Source: Rugalucina vietnamica
Lineage: Eukaryota > Mollusca > Bivalvia > Lucinida > Lucinidae
Length of the DNA stretch: 64,000 nt
Direction of reading: 5' to 3'
NCBI GenBank assembly: GCA_964017185.1
Contig: OZ024875.1
Coordinates: forward strand, 32,869,456 to 32,933,455
The translations under genes and the position numbers were made by a program. The notes under the pieces were generated by a model, which searched no databases, was not told the DNA's origin, and saw nothing but the letters and a program-made list of their open reading frames with translations. Positions 33,595-46,411 of the stretch are shown in pieces. Position 1 is the first letter of the stretch. Each line of letters begins with the position of its first letter.

Positions 33595-35435
33595 ATATCA
33601 CATTTTATGCACAAATTACTGTTCTTGTCAACCGAATTCTTTTCTGCAAAATTTGATAAAAGTTGTGAAACCAACTGTTTACCCCACCAGTGTGCTATAA
33701 TGACATTCCCCATCCTTAGTACCCCAAGGGTTTGTGGGAGCTAGACTAAGGTTACAAATGACTGGTGCAAAAGTCAAGGGCATCAGGTGCATAAAATTCT
33801 GATATGTACTTCCTTGATTCTGCATGACAAGTGGTAGTCTTACAGAACAGAAAAAATAGAAGCACTTAGGAAGCACATCAGACGAGTAGATTATTCGTTT
33901 CTCCATATGGAAAAATCTATCAGAATAAAATGTCACCATATATGACAATTGGTGATGCAAATAACATCTTAACTGAACTGCAAAACATTACTGGTGGCAC
34001 TAATGTGTTTCATGGCTTAAAATCTTTTACAGTAAATCACCTTCATTTTGGAATAGAAAAACATTTCAAAAATCTTGTTTTCTGTTAGAATCAAACTGAA
34101 ATTCTTGTTTCTTTAGGCAACGATTGGGTCTTGTAAAATGGACTGATCATTTTAAGTTGTTTCTGTTGTGATTTATCTATATATGGCCTGTCTGCCTCTC
34201 TGTTGTGCTCATCATCTTCTTTAGTTGATGCCAAGCAGATGGCTACCCTGCTGGGAAAGAGCAGCTAGTCAACTTCGTCTTTGTGTATGAATTGTGTTAA
34301 AATTTTTGTGACAACTGGTACTGTACTGCCATTTCTTTCTGGCCTGGTTGGGCTTTTTAATTCAATTGAGTCCTCCATCAAACCACCCATCATTAATATT
34401 CATCTTCAAATTGACCATTCAAATCAGAACATTAGCTAACGGTCAACAACGGTTAGACAACAAGAGGTTAGACAAACAAATCAACATGTGCTTTTTACAG
34501 GTAAATATAGGTGCAAAAACACAATGTTTGTCTAAGGAAATAGGGGTGGGCGTGGTTATACCTTGCTGGCGGAGGATTCAATTGTATCATTTCCTGGTCC
34601 TTCTACTTTTATTACGTACTCACCAAAACCTTGAACCTATAAGCCGAAAACAAGATATGTCATACATGAAATGGGAATTGATGAAAGTAATAGACTATGC
34701 AAAAGGTGGAATGATTGCAACACTTAAATTATCTTGGGGGCAGACAAGCAGTTATGAAGACAGATTTCCAGAAATATGATGCTAATTTACCATAAACTTA
34801 TTAATTCTGATGCATGCATGGCCATTCTCTTTCAGAAACTGTGAGTCTCACAAGTAAAAATGTAAAAAAATATTATAACAATTACGTAGTATGATCAGTT
34901 TATAAGCATCCAAAACAGCCGTTGCTATCAACCCTTTTTTGCATAGGCTAAATGCTACTTGAAACTACTACAAAATGTGTAATGTTGAATTAGGCTCAAT
35001 GCTACTTTGAAACCACTACAAAATGAGTAATGTTGAATTTTTTATATTTTTTTTTTTCAATTTCCTTCAGCTGTTTGGAGATCTGTGTTTGTGAGTATTA
35101 AAGTTTATGTGGAAGTCAACAATTTTTAGTATCGAAGTCGGCATGGAGCCAGTATGTGCAGCATCCTGAATACATTAACCAGTATTATAGGGAGTTAAAT
35201 GCATCTTGCTCAAGAGCACAACTTGGTACTCCCAGTGGGCATAAAAATCGAGACCTCTCAGATCCCCCTTCTTCACCTTATGCACTCTATAACAGGCTTT
35301 CCTGCAGCTTCTCACAAGCCCCTAGACGAAATCAATGATCTTAAAGCAGTCTTGGTGTCAAGTTATAATTAATGACCACGCATTTCCGTAAAAGACCACT
35401 TTCAAATGATCTGTCAGACTGTCACCAAGATACAT
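33595..35435. other. No gene recognised; repeat fragments
   Basis: 34200-34270 (GATGCCAAGCAGATGGCTACC, GGGAAAGAGCAGCTAG) matches fragments at 4670-4700, 16395-16440 and 37345-37420, a dispersed repeat of unknown class. A tRNA-SINE-like fragment (CTTGCTCAAGAGCACAAC) lies at 35180-35310. The 143-residue frame at 34348-34779 overlaps that repeat, has no recognised domain, and is not called as a gene. Confidence 0.45.
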
Positions 35436-35659
35436 GAGCTTCATCATGAGTAAAATCAACTTTTTGCAAAAGCGAAACCAAAGATGCAGATCAGCTGTGC
35501 AGTATAAATGGACAGCTCTTTTCCTTCTTGGATAGCACAATCTCTCATCTTTTAAAATCTTAAATTTCAAGCTTCTAGCCTTCTTCTGTCCCTGTACAGG
35601 CCAGTTTTTGTCTGACCTCACCTGAAACACTGAAAACTGGTTTTCTCGCGTAACAATTC
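35436..35659 (+). mobile_element. Family A hairpin MITE, degraded
   Basis: GAGCTTCATCATGAGTAAAATC to TTTTCTCGCGTAAC. It keeps TTTCAAGCTTCTAGCC and GTACAGGCCAGTTT but has lost the second hairpin arm. Confidence 0.75.
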
Positions 35660-36099
35660 AAGTAATGGAATCACAAGTATTAACTTTTCAGAAATGATGA
35701 CAGTCTGGAACGAAATGGAATTCGGCTCATGTAACAAGTGGAATTGAATTGAATCCCCTTCTGATAATCAGTAGACGCTGTGTGACGTACAGTGTTAATG
35801 AGTAGACTTAAAGAGACTTTTTGACATTTTTTCCCAAGAATAATACTGCAGCATGGCTGGATGGTCTAGGAAATGCCACAATATTAAAACAATGAAGCCT
35901 TAACAGACAAACAGAGAAAGAGAAATGATTGAAACACTTTTTCTTTAAGCGACTGTCATGATATGAGCTCACATAACATTACGCATGAAGCTTAAGTGTA
36001 AAAATTACATATGTGCAATTACAATTACAATATCAGCAAAGTGACTGTCTGAATAACGCATGAGAGCATTTTTTTTTAAGAAAGTCTTACAATATCCAT

Positions 36100-36211
36100 T
36101 TTTGTCCAAAGAAACGAAGGCTCTGTTCAGCTTCGCAGTTACTGCGAAGCTGATCTGCGCCTTTGTTTTCGCAAACTAAGGTAAAAATCCGGTTTTCTCA
36201 CGATGCGGCTC
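36100..36211 (-). mobile_element. Family A hairpin MITE, right half only
   Basis: The hairpin AGCTTCGCAGTTACTGCGAAGCT and the right end TCTCACGATGCGGCTC are present; the left half is missing. Confidence 0.8.
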
Positions 36212-37442
36212 ATTTTATTTGGTTTGCTGGTCCAAGATTAATCAACTTCATAATTCATTATCTAGGAAATCAGCCTCTTGATCAGGAGAAAATCTATGCT
36301 CACCGGCAAAAGTTTAGTCAGTGAAAATACATGTAAAATCCCATAGGGACAGTTTAAATCGCTATAGCTTCAAAACCCTTCGATAGTTTGGGATTAAAAT
36401 TACCAGTCATTAAACTGTGAATAAAACCTAACATTTCCAACAAAAACGATTGAAAAATCGCATGTGGTTTTGCCACAGTGCATACACCAATTTTCATTCT
36501 TGTTTTAAATGAAAGGGAGGTAATCTAAAAATAATGAATATTTGACTTGTTATTTCTCGAGAGTGTGGCTGAATTTTGAAAACATTCTTTCGGATTTTTG
36601 TCACTGGCAACAACTTCTATCAGTAAGCGCTATTAATCAAAGCGCCGATTTGACTATGTATTGGTTAATTACAAAAATGATGTTTTACGAAAAAAGCCAA
36701 TAGCCCTGTCGAAAATGACAAATGGTGGATAATCTTTCCAGAATTAGAAAGAGACTGACTTTGCAAATTTGATAAAGGGGCACATCTAAGTCAAGCGGCT
36801 GGGCATTATAGGATACGGCCTGATCAAAGTTACTAACTAAACTTTTTCCTCTGAGTATATATAACATCAATGGGCCACCATAGGTTGGTCAATTCCATTG
36901 CCCGAAAGCATGCATTCATGCAGTTTACTGACAACACTGAACATTTGAAAGTTTTCAAACTAGTGTTCATAGCAAAGACGACAACTAGTTCATTTCTTAA
37001 CCTTTTGGAAAGGTTGTTTTGCTATAAACGGAGGTTCATAAAATACTTGATCAATAACCCAAAGAATTGGAAGGAATATGACAGAAAAACAGCTCAATAT
37101 ATTGATATTTTCCTATATATTAGACAACATTAAATCTATCCCATTTGATCTATGTCAGTATAAGCGGTTCCTCTACAAAACTGGAAGCAATAAATTCTTT
37201 TACACATGTATATAAAGGAAGGATAACAGCAAAGGTCGATTTTACTCTCAAGAGTCCATGCGAACAGAGAATAGCATCTCTAATACAAGAAAGAAGACTT
37301 AGTGGGTCATATATACCAAATTTAACAACACACATGAAGAACAAGATGACCAGCTCTTTCCCAACAAGCTGGCATCAACCAAAACCAAAGATGGCAAGCT
37401 GAAGCACAACAGAGAGGCAGACAGGATACAGACAACAATTAC

Positions 37443-37503
37443 TGTCTGTACCAGACAACTCTCTGTACCAGACAACTGTCTGTACCAGACAACTGTCTGT
37501 ACC
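37443..37503. repeat. 17-bp minisatellite
   Basis: About 3.5 copies of GTCTGTACCAGACAACT in tandem. Confidence 0.9.
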
Positions 37504-37773
37504 GGAACAGTCAGTATAGAAATCACTTGGGGGCGAGACAAACTAAACTGCGTCACTTCTGTATGGAAATCGTGCCCATATGTCAAGCACTTAGAAAAAT
37601 GGGTTTTCTCATATTCCTGTGACTCAATATTGGCATCATTTACAGCAAAGTTTTCTCTAGAGGACAGTTCAAATCCGTCCGTCGTTATTGGAAAAAATGT
37701 GTCATTAGGCGAGTACTTATCGCAGAACAGCCTGTAATTTTGTCATTAGTTCTGTAACTCATTCCATCACCTT

Positions 37774-38005
37774 GAGAGTATATGGGAAAACCAACAATGT
37801 GGTTTCCGAACAGGTCTGAAACAAACCCGCCTGTACAGCTACAGAAACAGGCTAGAAGCTTGAAATTTTGGAGTTAAGTAGAGGAGGAATTGTACTATCC
37901 GAGTAGCGAAATTAAAGGCGCTGATCAGCTTCGCGGGTCACCGCGAAGCTGATCTGCGCCTTTGTTTTCGCCTATGCAGATTGTTGGTTTTCCCATGGGC
38001 GGCTC
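37774..38005 (-). mobile_element. Family A hairpin MITE
   Basis: GAGAGTATATGGGAAAACC to TTCCCATGGGCGGCTC. Strong hairpin GATCAGCTTCGCGG / CCGCGAAGCTGATC near 37921-37952. Confidence 0.9.
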
Positions 38006-38236
38006 ACATCATGAAGTGTTTTACAAAATGTCTTTAAAGCAATCAATGATTATAAGTAGCAGTTACATGTATATAATAGCATGTAAACTTAGTAAGATAT
38101 TGGTGAATCATATGATTTTAAAGATTAGTAAACTGTCATATGCTGAAGCAGCGGCTCGGGATATTTGAGCATTATAAATGAAATCACAAATTGGCTCGTC
38201 AAAAATTGCATTGAAGTCCATGAATTCATGCACAGG

Positions 38237-38402
38237 CAGGGGCGGATCCAGGATTTCTGGAAGGTGGGTTCAAAGCCATAAATGGAGTTCCTTTTCTACA
38301 TTTTGTCTGACTTATCTTTAATTTGTCCAGGAAACCAAAATAACTTGGTCCAAGAGGGGGGGGGGAGTGAATCCCCAGAACCCCCTCTAAATCTGCCACT
38401 GA
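38237..38402 (+). mobile_element. hAT-like short MITE
   Basis: The left end CAGGGGCGGATCCAGG and right end AGAACCCCCTCTAAATCTGCCACTG form imperfect inverted repeats of the CAGGGGCGGATCCAG type typical of hAT MITEs. No clear 8-bp duplication could be read. The short minus-strand frame over it is spurious. Confidence 0.6.
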
Positions 38403-38411
38403 CATGGTCAA

Positions 38412-38669
38412 CATCAAGACAACATGTCCGTGTAATGTATACCCCCTTATACCCTACTTTTATATAGCAAAACTGGAATATGCAGGGGTATACCTTTTTT
38501 TCTTATTTTTGCTCCAAAACACAGATTGTCAGCGCGGTTCTAACGTGTACCTACAATCTATGTTTTGAGCAAAAATAAGAAAAATAATTAAAAAAAATCC
38601 AATGAAATTTTCAACTTTTACAGGTAAAAAAAAAATCTCTGTATATTGCATGGGCAAGTTTTCATAATG
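38412..38669 (+). mobile_element. Family B palindromic MITE, core damaged
   Basis: CATCAAGACAACATGTCC to GGCAAGTTTTCATAATG. The central palindrome is reduced to GTCAGCGCGGTTCTAACG. Confidence 0.87.
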
Positions 38670-39468
38670 ACCAGTCAGAATCACAACAACATGCAGTACC
38701 ATGGATAACAAAAGTTCAATGTCATCTCATGACTGCCAAAATCTGTATAACAGGTAAAACAAAGTGATACACATACTCTTGAATAATTACAGCAGAAAAA
38801 GAGTAAGTATGGTCAACATTATAACACCTAAGTTCTTGTTAAACTCTTAGTGGTCTTCCAATATTCTTTTCAAACTATTGAAAGAATCATTGATATGTGC
38901 ATAATTGTTGAAATTATAGCAGTTTTTAAACCATCGTCTGTTTTCCACTTCAAATGTTGAGGGTCGGTCGGCATGAAAATATTTTTATTTTATTTTTATT
39001 GGCAATAAAAACTGCAGGGTCGGCGCAAAAACTTAAGTCGGTCGGGTTAGCGGAAACACAGCTATTCTTTGTTTATTCTAGTTTTACAAGACAACTTGAC
39101 AAAGTTTTTTTCATCCTCAATTACAGACCTTCTCTGAACCTCTTTAAAACCTCAAGCCTATTTAAACCCAATTGTAGTGTTAACACCCTTTGAGAAGTTT
39201 CTTAAGAAGTTGAGAATTTATGAAACCATTTATTAACTGTTTTTTTCTAATTTGCCTCCAAATCAAATTAGTAACAGAACTACTAGTCTATCAACAAATT
39301 TGAAAACCATGTTTATACATTTCTAAAAATATTAGAAAGACCTCAAATTTTATATTGGCCATACTTATATATCACCCGCTGTAATAAGCACTAAAATGAT
39401 TCATGAATCACACACATCTTTTATGTGTAACCATGGACATAGATATCTCAATAATTCTCAGACCATAT
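38670..39468. other. No gene recognised
   Basis: AT-rich. Includes a short TTAAGTCGGTCGGGTTAG patch with no identified role. Confidence 0.4.
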
Positions 39469-39703
39469 GAGCCTGTGCATGAGAAAACCAACAATTTGCA
39501 TATGCGAAAACAAAGACGCAGATCAGCTTCGCGGTAACCGCGAAGCTGATCAGCGCCTTTGTTTTCGCTACACGGATAGTACAATCTCTCTTCTTCTTAT
39601 ATCCAAAATTTCAAGCTTCTAGCCTGTTTCTGTGACTGTACAGCCTGGTTTGTTTTGGACCTGGTCGGAAACCCCGAAGACCGGTTTTCTCGCGTTGTGG
39701 CTC
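39469..39703 (+). mobile_element. Family A hairpin MITE, mixed-subtype ends
   Basis: The left end has GAGAAAACCAACAATTTG (one subtype). The right end has ACCCCGAAGACCGGTTTTCTC (the other). Hairpin core GATCAGCTTCGCGGTAACC. The flanks ATAT and ATTT match in part. Confidence 0.9.
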
Positions 39704-39778
39704 ATTTAATGATACACTACTAGCTTTTGTCAAGGGAGATCAGACTACCAATTTGCAAGTTTAATACATCAACCAAAT

Positions 39779-40013
39779 GAGCCGCATCGTGAGAAAACCG
39801 GATTTTTGCCTATGCGAAAACGAAGGCGCAGATCAGCTTCGCAGTTACTGCGAAGCTGATCAGCGCCTTTGTTTTCGCTACATGGATAGTACAATTTCTC
39901 TTCTTCTTAAATCCGAAATTTCAAGCTTCTAGCCTGCTTCTGTGACTGTACAGATCAGTTTGTGTGAGACCCGGTCAGAAACCCCGAAGACCGGTTTTCT
40001 CGTGTCGCGGCTC
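39779..40013 (+). mobile_element. Family A hairpin MITE with AAAT duplication
   Basis: GAGCCGCATCGTGAGAAAACC to TCTCGTGTCGCGGCTC, AAAT at 39775-39778 and 40014-40017. It lies 75 bp after the previous copy in the same orientation. Confidence 0.94.
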
Positions 40014-40619
40014 AAATAGAATAAGCTCTTGCTTACCACCAGATCCTGTACAATGTCTGCATGACTTATAATACTGTCGAAATAATTTTTGAAAAACAAA
40101 ATACTGTTTAAACCAGATTTAAAACTTTAGAGATTGAAATGAGACAAAATCCATGTGTAATAAATGTGTTAAAATAAGTCTTGAAAAAGAAAATACTGTT
40201 TAAACCAGATTCAAAACTTTTGAGATGTAAAACACTTGGAAGAAAATGAGACAAATCAAAACCATAAATATGCATTGCATGCAAACTATCAACCTGAGAC
40301 TAAACTGTCAGCCGCTGATGACCAATTATATCTGGAGACACTTGATAAATAGCGGTATGCTGTGGGGAAAATTAATCAAATCCCAAGACTCTAGTTCAAT
40401 CAATAGAATGCTGCAATTCTGATAACAATTCACAGGAAACAAGAATCCCAATACAGCATAACCATTTATAAAATAAATAATGTGAGCTTGGCCGTGAAAC
40501 AACTTTTTTTCCCAAATATGATAAAAACACAAATCAGTGTTTTGTGGTGTACTAATAGCTGATCATCAGCATCTTTGTTGTTTGCACCATAGATAGTTAC
40601 AGTAACACTTCTTATTCTT

Positions 40620-40825
40620 TTGTTTTTTGTGTTGAGGCTTAACATCCCAGTCAACAATTTTTCAGTCATCTCGGGCCCGAGCCAACGCTTCCTGGGTTTA
40701 ACCAGTACTGTAGGGAGTTGATGTGTCTTGCTCAAGGACACAACACAGTGACGCCTGTGGGGATTGAACCCAGGACCTTTCGATTTGGAGTCCAACGCTC
40801 TATCACTATGCCTTGCGCTCCCTAA
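40620..40825 (-). mobile_element. tRNA-derived SINE
   Basis: On the minus strand: GCATAGTGATAGAGCGTTGG (box A), GGGTTCAATCCCCAC (box B), GTGTCCTTGAGCAAGACACA core, and a 3' GGGATGTTAAGCCTCAAC tail. Flanks AACACTTCTTATTC and AACACTCCTTATCC match at 12 of 14 positions and may be an aged target duplication. Confidence 0.75.
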
Positions 40826-40850
40826 CACTCCTTATCCATCCTAAAACAAG

Positions 40851-41467
40851 ATAGACAAATGGTCCTAAAAGCACTCACCTGAGAAAAAGGTCTTTGAAAA
40901 TCTTGTTCAATTTCGTTTGACCATATTCGTAAATAACTCATACCTACATGAGCTCAACTTTCTATATCAATCATTTTAAACTTAGAAAGACTAGCATTCT
41001 TTTCAAAAGAACTCTATCTTTGCGTTCTTGATATAAAATTGTAAACTCTTCAAGAGTAACTTCCTGGTTGAATTTGTCCGGTTGCTATGTTACTTGTATA
41101 CCCTCAAGCATCTTGTTTGCATGAGCGCTGCTGTTGCTATATTGGCGGCAACGCAATAAAAGCGGTTCATGTGACCATTAGCAAGTATTGTCTGCATATA
41201 CAGTACTAGGAGATGAGACAAAAAAAAATTTACTGGCCTACAAACAGCACTGCTAATGCTGCCATCCTGGCAGCGTTATTCAAAGCACCACTCACATAAA
41301 TGGCGCTCAAGTGTATATAAACAGTATAGCAACCGAACATATTCAAAGCAACCGAACATATTCAAAGCTACCAAACATATTCAAAGCAACCAAACATATT
41401 CAGATCACCTCTGCAGTCTTTTACTTATCTGAAGAAACTAGTCAGGGGTTGTGTCCAGGTGAGCTAA
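40851..41467 (+). mobile_element. Family C-like element, short divergent copy
   Basis: The start ATGGTCCTAAAAGCACTCACCTGAG corresponds to the family C 5' end, and the finish GTCCAGGTGAGCTAA to its 3' end. The interior lacks the usual monomers and instead has a 19-bp minisatellite at 41328-41402. Confidence 0.6.
41328..41402. repeat. 19-bp minisatellite
   Basis: Four tandem copies of AGCAACCGAACATATTCAA with minor substitutions. Confidence 0.92.
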
Positions 41468-41811
41468 AAATCTCCTGATGATATCAGAGCCCAGATGAGA
41501 CATTTTTCCTGAGAGAGGATTCAAACGATTGAAAAAGTTCTGTAATTAAGTCTTATTAGACTGAAAATGAGTTTCATCAAGAAGAAATTTTCATCAATAC
41601 AACTTAAATTTCAGTCGCTAATGATGATAAAACGCTTCTTCTAACCAAGATCAATGAGTCTATTTCATGTCAAAACCTGGCTTTGAAATTAAGCAACACA
41701 ATCCAAATTGCAGATCCACTGTCATGTGCATTTGTGAAGATTTATCAAAAACATGGTCTACGTGCGTTGTGGTTAAAACTCACAGCCAACATTTTTCAAT
41801 CATGTCGATTC

Positions 41812-41960
41812 ATGGGTATTAACCAGTACTATTGGACCTTAAAATGTGTGCTCAAAGACACAAATAGAAACCAGTGGGGTTCAAAGTTTGAACCCACAAA
41901 CTCTCTCGTCTGGATGCTCTACCACAAACCCACTGGGCTAAGAGTCCCCTAAATGTGTTG
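41812..41960 (-). mobile_element. tRNA-SINE fragment
   Basis: On the minus strand a tRNA-like head (GTGGTAGAGCATCC) and GGGTTCAAACTTTGAACC box-B region, followed by TGTCTTTGAGCACACAT. The tail is degraded. Confidence 0.5.
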
Positions 41961-42010
41961 TCTAAACACTTTCCAAAGTTTCTTAAGCAATCTCTTATAA
42001 GGCTGTAAAT

Positions 42011-43823
42011 CATTACGAAAACACGCCCATGCAATAAACAGAGATTTTTTAGCTTTAAAAATTGAAAATTTTCAGCTGAAAAATTTTGATATTTTTCTTA
42101 TTTTTGCTCAAAACATAGATTGTGGGTACACGTTAGAACCGCCTCGCCGAGGCAGTTCTAACGAGTACCCACAATCTATGTTTTGGAGCAAAAATAAGAA
42201 CCAGAAGACCAATGGTCCTGTAAACGCTCACCTGAGATCTGCTGCATATACCAATAAACATGTATGAATATTATGGTATTTAATTCCAGTGCAGGGGCAG
42301 ATGAAGCCCTTGGGCCATTTTCTTTTTTCTGAATCTTCAATATTCTGTCCTTTGCCAATTTCCTGCTGGCTTTTCCCTTCAAATGACATTTTAACAATTT
42401 TCCCAATTCAAATGCATAGGCAACCCATGTTGACCTTGCCATAAACTTGGTCAAGGTCATCACAGGGTCATGATTTATATATACATTAAAGTACTTTAGC
42501 CATCGATGCTTCACGCCAAGTTTCCTTGAAATCAGTCTATTGGTTTCAGAGAAGATGATTTTTGATGGGTTTTTACCATATATGGGCATGGCGGCCATCT
42601 TTGTCATGTGACCTAGATTATTTATATACACATTGATTCCCCCATTCTATAGATGCTTCACATAAAATTTGGCTTTGATTGGCCAAGCGGTTTCAGAGGA
42701 GAAGACGTTTGAATATTATGGAAATATACATGTATATTGCCGCGGGGTGGGGGCACATGAGCCCCTGGGGTCCAATTTTTTTCAGAATCATTAATATTCA
42801 GTCCTACTTCCCATTTCCTGCAAGACTTTCACTTTAAATTACATTTTAAAAGTTTTCCCCATTCAAATGCATTGGTGACCTATGTTGACCTTGCCGTAAA
42901 ATAGGTCAAGGTCATCACAGGGTCATGATTTATATATACATTGTAGTGCTTAAGTCATCAATGCTTCATGCCAAGTTATGTTGAAATCGGTCCACCGGTT
43001 CTGGAGAAGAAGATTTTTGAAGGGGTTTTTTTACCATATATGGGCATGGCGGCCATCTTGGTCATGTGACCTGGATTTTTTATATACATATTTGTTACCC
43101 CTTCCTATTGATGCTTCACATAAAATTTGGCTTTGATAGGCCAAGTGGTTTCAGAGGAGAAGACGTTTGAATATTATGGAGATATACATGTATATTGCCC
43201 CGGGGTGGGGGCACAATTGAGCCCCTGGGGTCCAATTTTTTTCAGAATCATTAATATTCAGTCCTACTGCCCATTTCCTGCAATACTTTCACTTCAAATG
43301 ACATTTTAAAAGTTTTCCCCATTCAAATGCATTGGCGACCTATGTTGACCTTGCCGTAAAATAGGTCAAGGTCATCACAGGGTCATGATTTATATACACA
43401 TTGTAGTGCTTGAGCCATTAATGCTTCATGCCAAGTTTCGTTGAAATCGGTCCACCGGCTCTGGAGAAGAAGATTTTTGAAGGGTTTTTACCATATATGG
43501 GCATGGCGGCCATCTTGGTCATGTGACCTGGATTTCTTATATATACATTGGTTCCCCCTTCCTATTGATGCTTCATATAAAATTTGGCTTTGATTGGCCA
43601 AGCGGTTTCTGAGGAGAAGATCTTTGAAATTGTGGACAGACGGATGGACGGACGGACGACGGACGGACGGACGGACGCCGGATCATGGCCATCCTATAAG
43701 CTCACCTTGTGAGCCTAACGGCTCAGGTGAGCTAAAAATAGGTATACCCCTGCATACCCCAGTTCTGCTATATAAAAGTGGGGTTCAAGGGGGTATACAT
43801 GACACGGATATGTTTTCCTGATG
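42011..43823 (-). mobile_element. Composite: family B interrupted by family C (second locus)
   Basis: Family B begins CATTACGAAAACACGCCC, passes its hairpin and stops at GGAGCAAAAATAAG, where a three-unit family C element starts (42200-43733). Family B resumes at AAAATAGGTATACCCC and ends TTTTCCTGATG at 43823. The left junction matches the composite at 16952-19468; the right junction differs. Confidence 0.87.
42200..43733 (+). mobile_element. Family C tandem-monomer element
   Basis: AACCAGAAGACCAATGGTCC start, three monomers (landmark near 42590, 43050 and 43507), an (ACGG)n tract at about 43640-43680, and the terminal hairpin ending GGTGAGCTA. Confidence 0.9.
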
Positions 43824-44552
43824 TGATGGAAGTCCAGTGCAAAGACAGTTTCTCTCAATGACAGCAAAAGTGATGATTTTCTTTGATCAACTGCTTTATA
43901 GAAACAACGCTTTTCACTCTGATTTTTCTAATGAATTGCCTTGAACTGTCAGGCTTAATTTCAAGATATGGGATCCTAAGCAAATTTAGACATGTTTTTC
44001 TGTAAAAAATCTAAAGAACAAAATAAGAAATGGCAAGGAACTAGTACATGTATATATACTACACTAATAAACAACACCCATCCCCCAACTTGGTGATCGC
44101 CAAGATGAAGACTTCCATTCTTCTGAAATATGATTATAACCAGGAAAACTGCACTCAGCTGCTCTCTGCAATTATTGGAAATTGCAAATTCCATTTGGCA
44201 TTATTTATACATCATGTATACCAGAAATGTCTTTTTAGATGCTGTTAGGCATTGACTAATGCAAGTCTCTTAAATGGGCAAAAATATACAATTTCAAACA
44301 AAAAATAATCATCAACAAAACTCCCCTACATTGTAGGTCTCTTGCTTAGATCGTGCAGATTGGCTGTTTTTTATCTAAGAGACAGATTCTCATTTTTAGC
44401 CTTTCTAACTTTGGGCAAGTTATTCAATTTCTTTTGCAAGAAAAGCCTTTTGTGTCTCTAAGTTTCTATACAATTACAACAAAACACTATTGACTGAACG
44501 TAGATTTCTCCACTAAAAAGGGACAATCAATTCTGATGCTGGAGAGATCAAT
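43824..44552. other. No gene recognised
   Basis: AT-rich sequence without recognised features. Confidence 0.4.
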
Positions 44553-44796
44553 GAGCCGCCTCGTGGGAAAACCAACAATGTGGTTTTGAACAGGTCCGAC
44601 ACAAACTGGGCTGTAGAGTCACAGAAGATGGTTAGAGGCTGGAAATTTTGGATTTAGAAAGTAGAGGAATTGTACTATCCGTGTACTATCCGTGTAGCGA
44701 AAACAAAGGTGCTGATCAGCTTCGCGGCTACCGCGAAGCTGATCTGCGCCTTTGTTTTCGCCTATGCAGATTGTTGGTTTTCCCATGGGGCGGCTC
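44553..44796 (-). mobile_element. Family A hairpin MITE
   Basis: GAGCCGCCTCGTGGGAAAACC to CATGGGGCGGCTC. Hairpin centred near 44731; contains a short direct duplication TACTATCCGTG. Flanks CAAT and AAAT. Confidence 0.92.
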
Positions 44797-44998
44797 AAAT
44801 AAAACATACAATCTGATCAAAACAGCCTCCAAAATTGTTGTCAAAAATCAGCCTCTGCTGGGGAAGCATGCTGTAATACAGATGGGCCATTCAAGAAAGA
44901 AATTCTGCTTTTCATAAAGCACTTAGGCAAAATCACTGTAGCATAGATCAGCTACTGCAGAGCTCTCTTCTGAATCAGTAATATCATTTACCATATTT

Positions 44999-45231
44999 GA
45001 GCCGCCCCATGGGAAAACCAACAATCTGCATAGGCGAAAACAAAGGTGCAGATCAGCTTCGCGGTAACCACGAAGCTGATCAGCGCCTTTGTTTTCCCTC
45101 ACGGATAGTACAATTCCTCTTCTACTTAACTCCAAAATTTCAAGCTTCTAGCCTTCTTCTGTGCTTGTACAGGCCGGTTTGTGTCCGACCTGTTCGGAAA
45201 CCACATTGTTGGTTTTCCCACGAGGTGGCTC
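44999..45231 (+). mobile_element. Family A hairpin MITE with ATTT duplication
   Basis: GAGCCGCCCCATGGGAAAACC to CACGAGGTGGCTC; ATTT at 44995-44998 and 45232-45235. Confidence 0.93.
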
Positions 45232-45235
45232 ATTT

Positions 45236-45974
45236 GTCCGGTGTCCGTCGTCATTGTTGTTGTCATTGTTGTCATTCACATTTTTCAAGCATCTTCTCCT
45301 CTGGTACCGTTGAGCCAGTCAAAGCCAAACTTCATGTAGAGCATCCTTAGTAAGGGCGAAAAAATATATCAGAAATGGTCCAGGTCACATGTCCAAGATG
45401 TCTACCAAGGCTATAAATAGCAAAAACCTTTAAAAATCTTCTCCTCCAGAACCAAAAGGCCTAGCTAGGATCTGGAAACTTTGCATGTAGCACCAGGTCT
45501 CAGGCTCTACAAAGTTTATATAAGTCATGACCTTTGGATGACCTTGACCTATTTTACAGCATGACCTACTTTGGTTGCTTAATATGCATTTGAATTGGGA
45601 AAACAGGTAAAATGCCATTACAAGAGGTGGGGGGAACTTGCTGCGAATAGGTAAATTGAGAGAATATTTATGTTTGTGAAAAAAAATTTGCCCCAGGAGC
45701 TAAAACATGTATATATGTATATATGATCATTTATTTTAACATCTTCTCTTATAAAGTGACTTTGCCAACGGAAGATAGGGTTCAAGTGAAGCAAGGTGAA
45801 AATTGGTAAAATGTCATCAAATGGTCAAATACTGCAGGACATGGGTAAATGAACATAAGATTTATGCGACTGATCTCTGCCCAGGGTTGACCCAGGGCTA
45901 TGCACAAAGACAATAATGTATTTTAGAATATAGTAGATCTCAGGTGAGCGTTTACAGGACCACTGGTCCTCTGG
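45236..45974 (-). mobile_element. Family C element, single-monomer copy
   Basis: In reverse orientation it ends at the right with CAGGTGAGCGTTTACAGGAC then CACTGGTCCTCTGG, the family C 5' end. It carries one monomer (ACATGTCCAAGATGTCTACC, GACCTTGACCTATTTTACAG). The 3' hairpin is missing; the left end has GTCCGTCGTCATTG instead. Confidence 0.8.
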
Positions 45975-46274
45975 TTTATATATTTCTTCTCTGACACTTT
46001 TATGACGCATCTGGAATTTAAACTTGGTTAATGAAGCTCTCATATTCGCACTTAACTAATTGAGATACTTTCTTACCCACTTTTTAGTTTGAAAAGTTTA
46101 AACCAACCGTTAATTAGAATTTAGAACAAACATGGTAATTTGGTTTGTTTAAATTGTGGTTTCCCAGTCAACAATGAACTGTGGGTCTAATAGAGATCAT
46201 ACGCCTTGTCAAGATACACATGCAACCAGGCCCCAAGGTTATAAAACTTTTTTCATGCTCAACTCAGCTGAGAC

Positions 46275-46411
46275 CATTACGAAAACTTGCCCATGCAATA
46301 AACAGAATATTTTTTAGCTTTAAAAATTGAACATTTTCAGCTGAAAAAGTTTGATATTTTTCTTATTTTTGCTCAAAACATAGATTGTGGGTACACGTTA
46401 GAACCGCCTCG
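46275..46411 (-). mobile_element. Family B half-element
   Basis: CATTACGAAAACTTGCCC through GTTAGAACCGCCTCG, breaking off exactly at the palindrome centre. The other half is absent. Confidence 0.85.

Noticed and set aside
34348..34779. 143-residue plus-strand frame
   Set aside because: It starts in a dispersed repeat, has no recognised domain, and its composition looks like random AT-rich translation.
44619..44917. Frames with ENKGADQLRGYREADLRLCF-type peptides (also at 7442, 13595, 22136, 33465, 45000, 59456)
   Set aside because: They are translations of the family A hairpin and recur at every copy on either strand.
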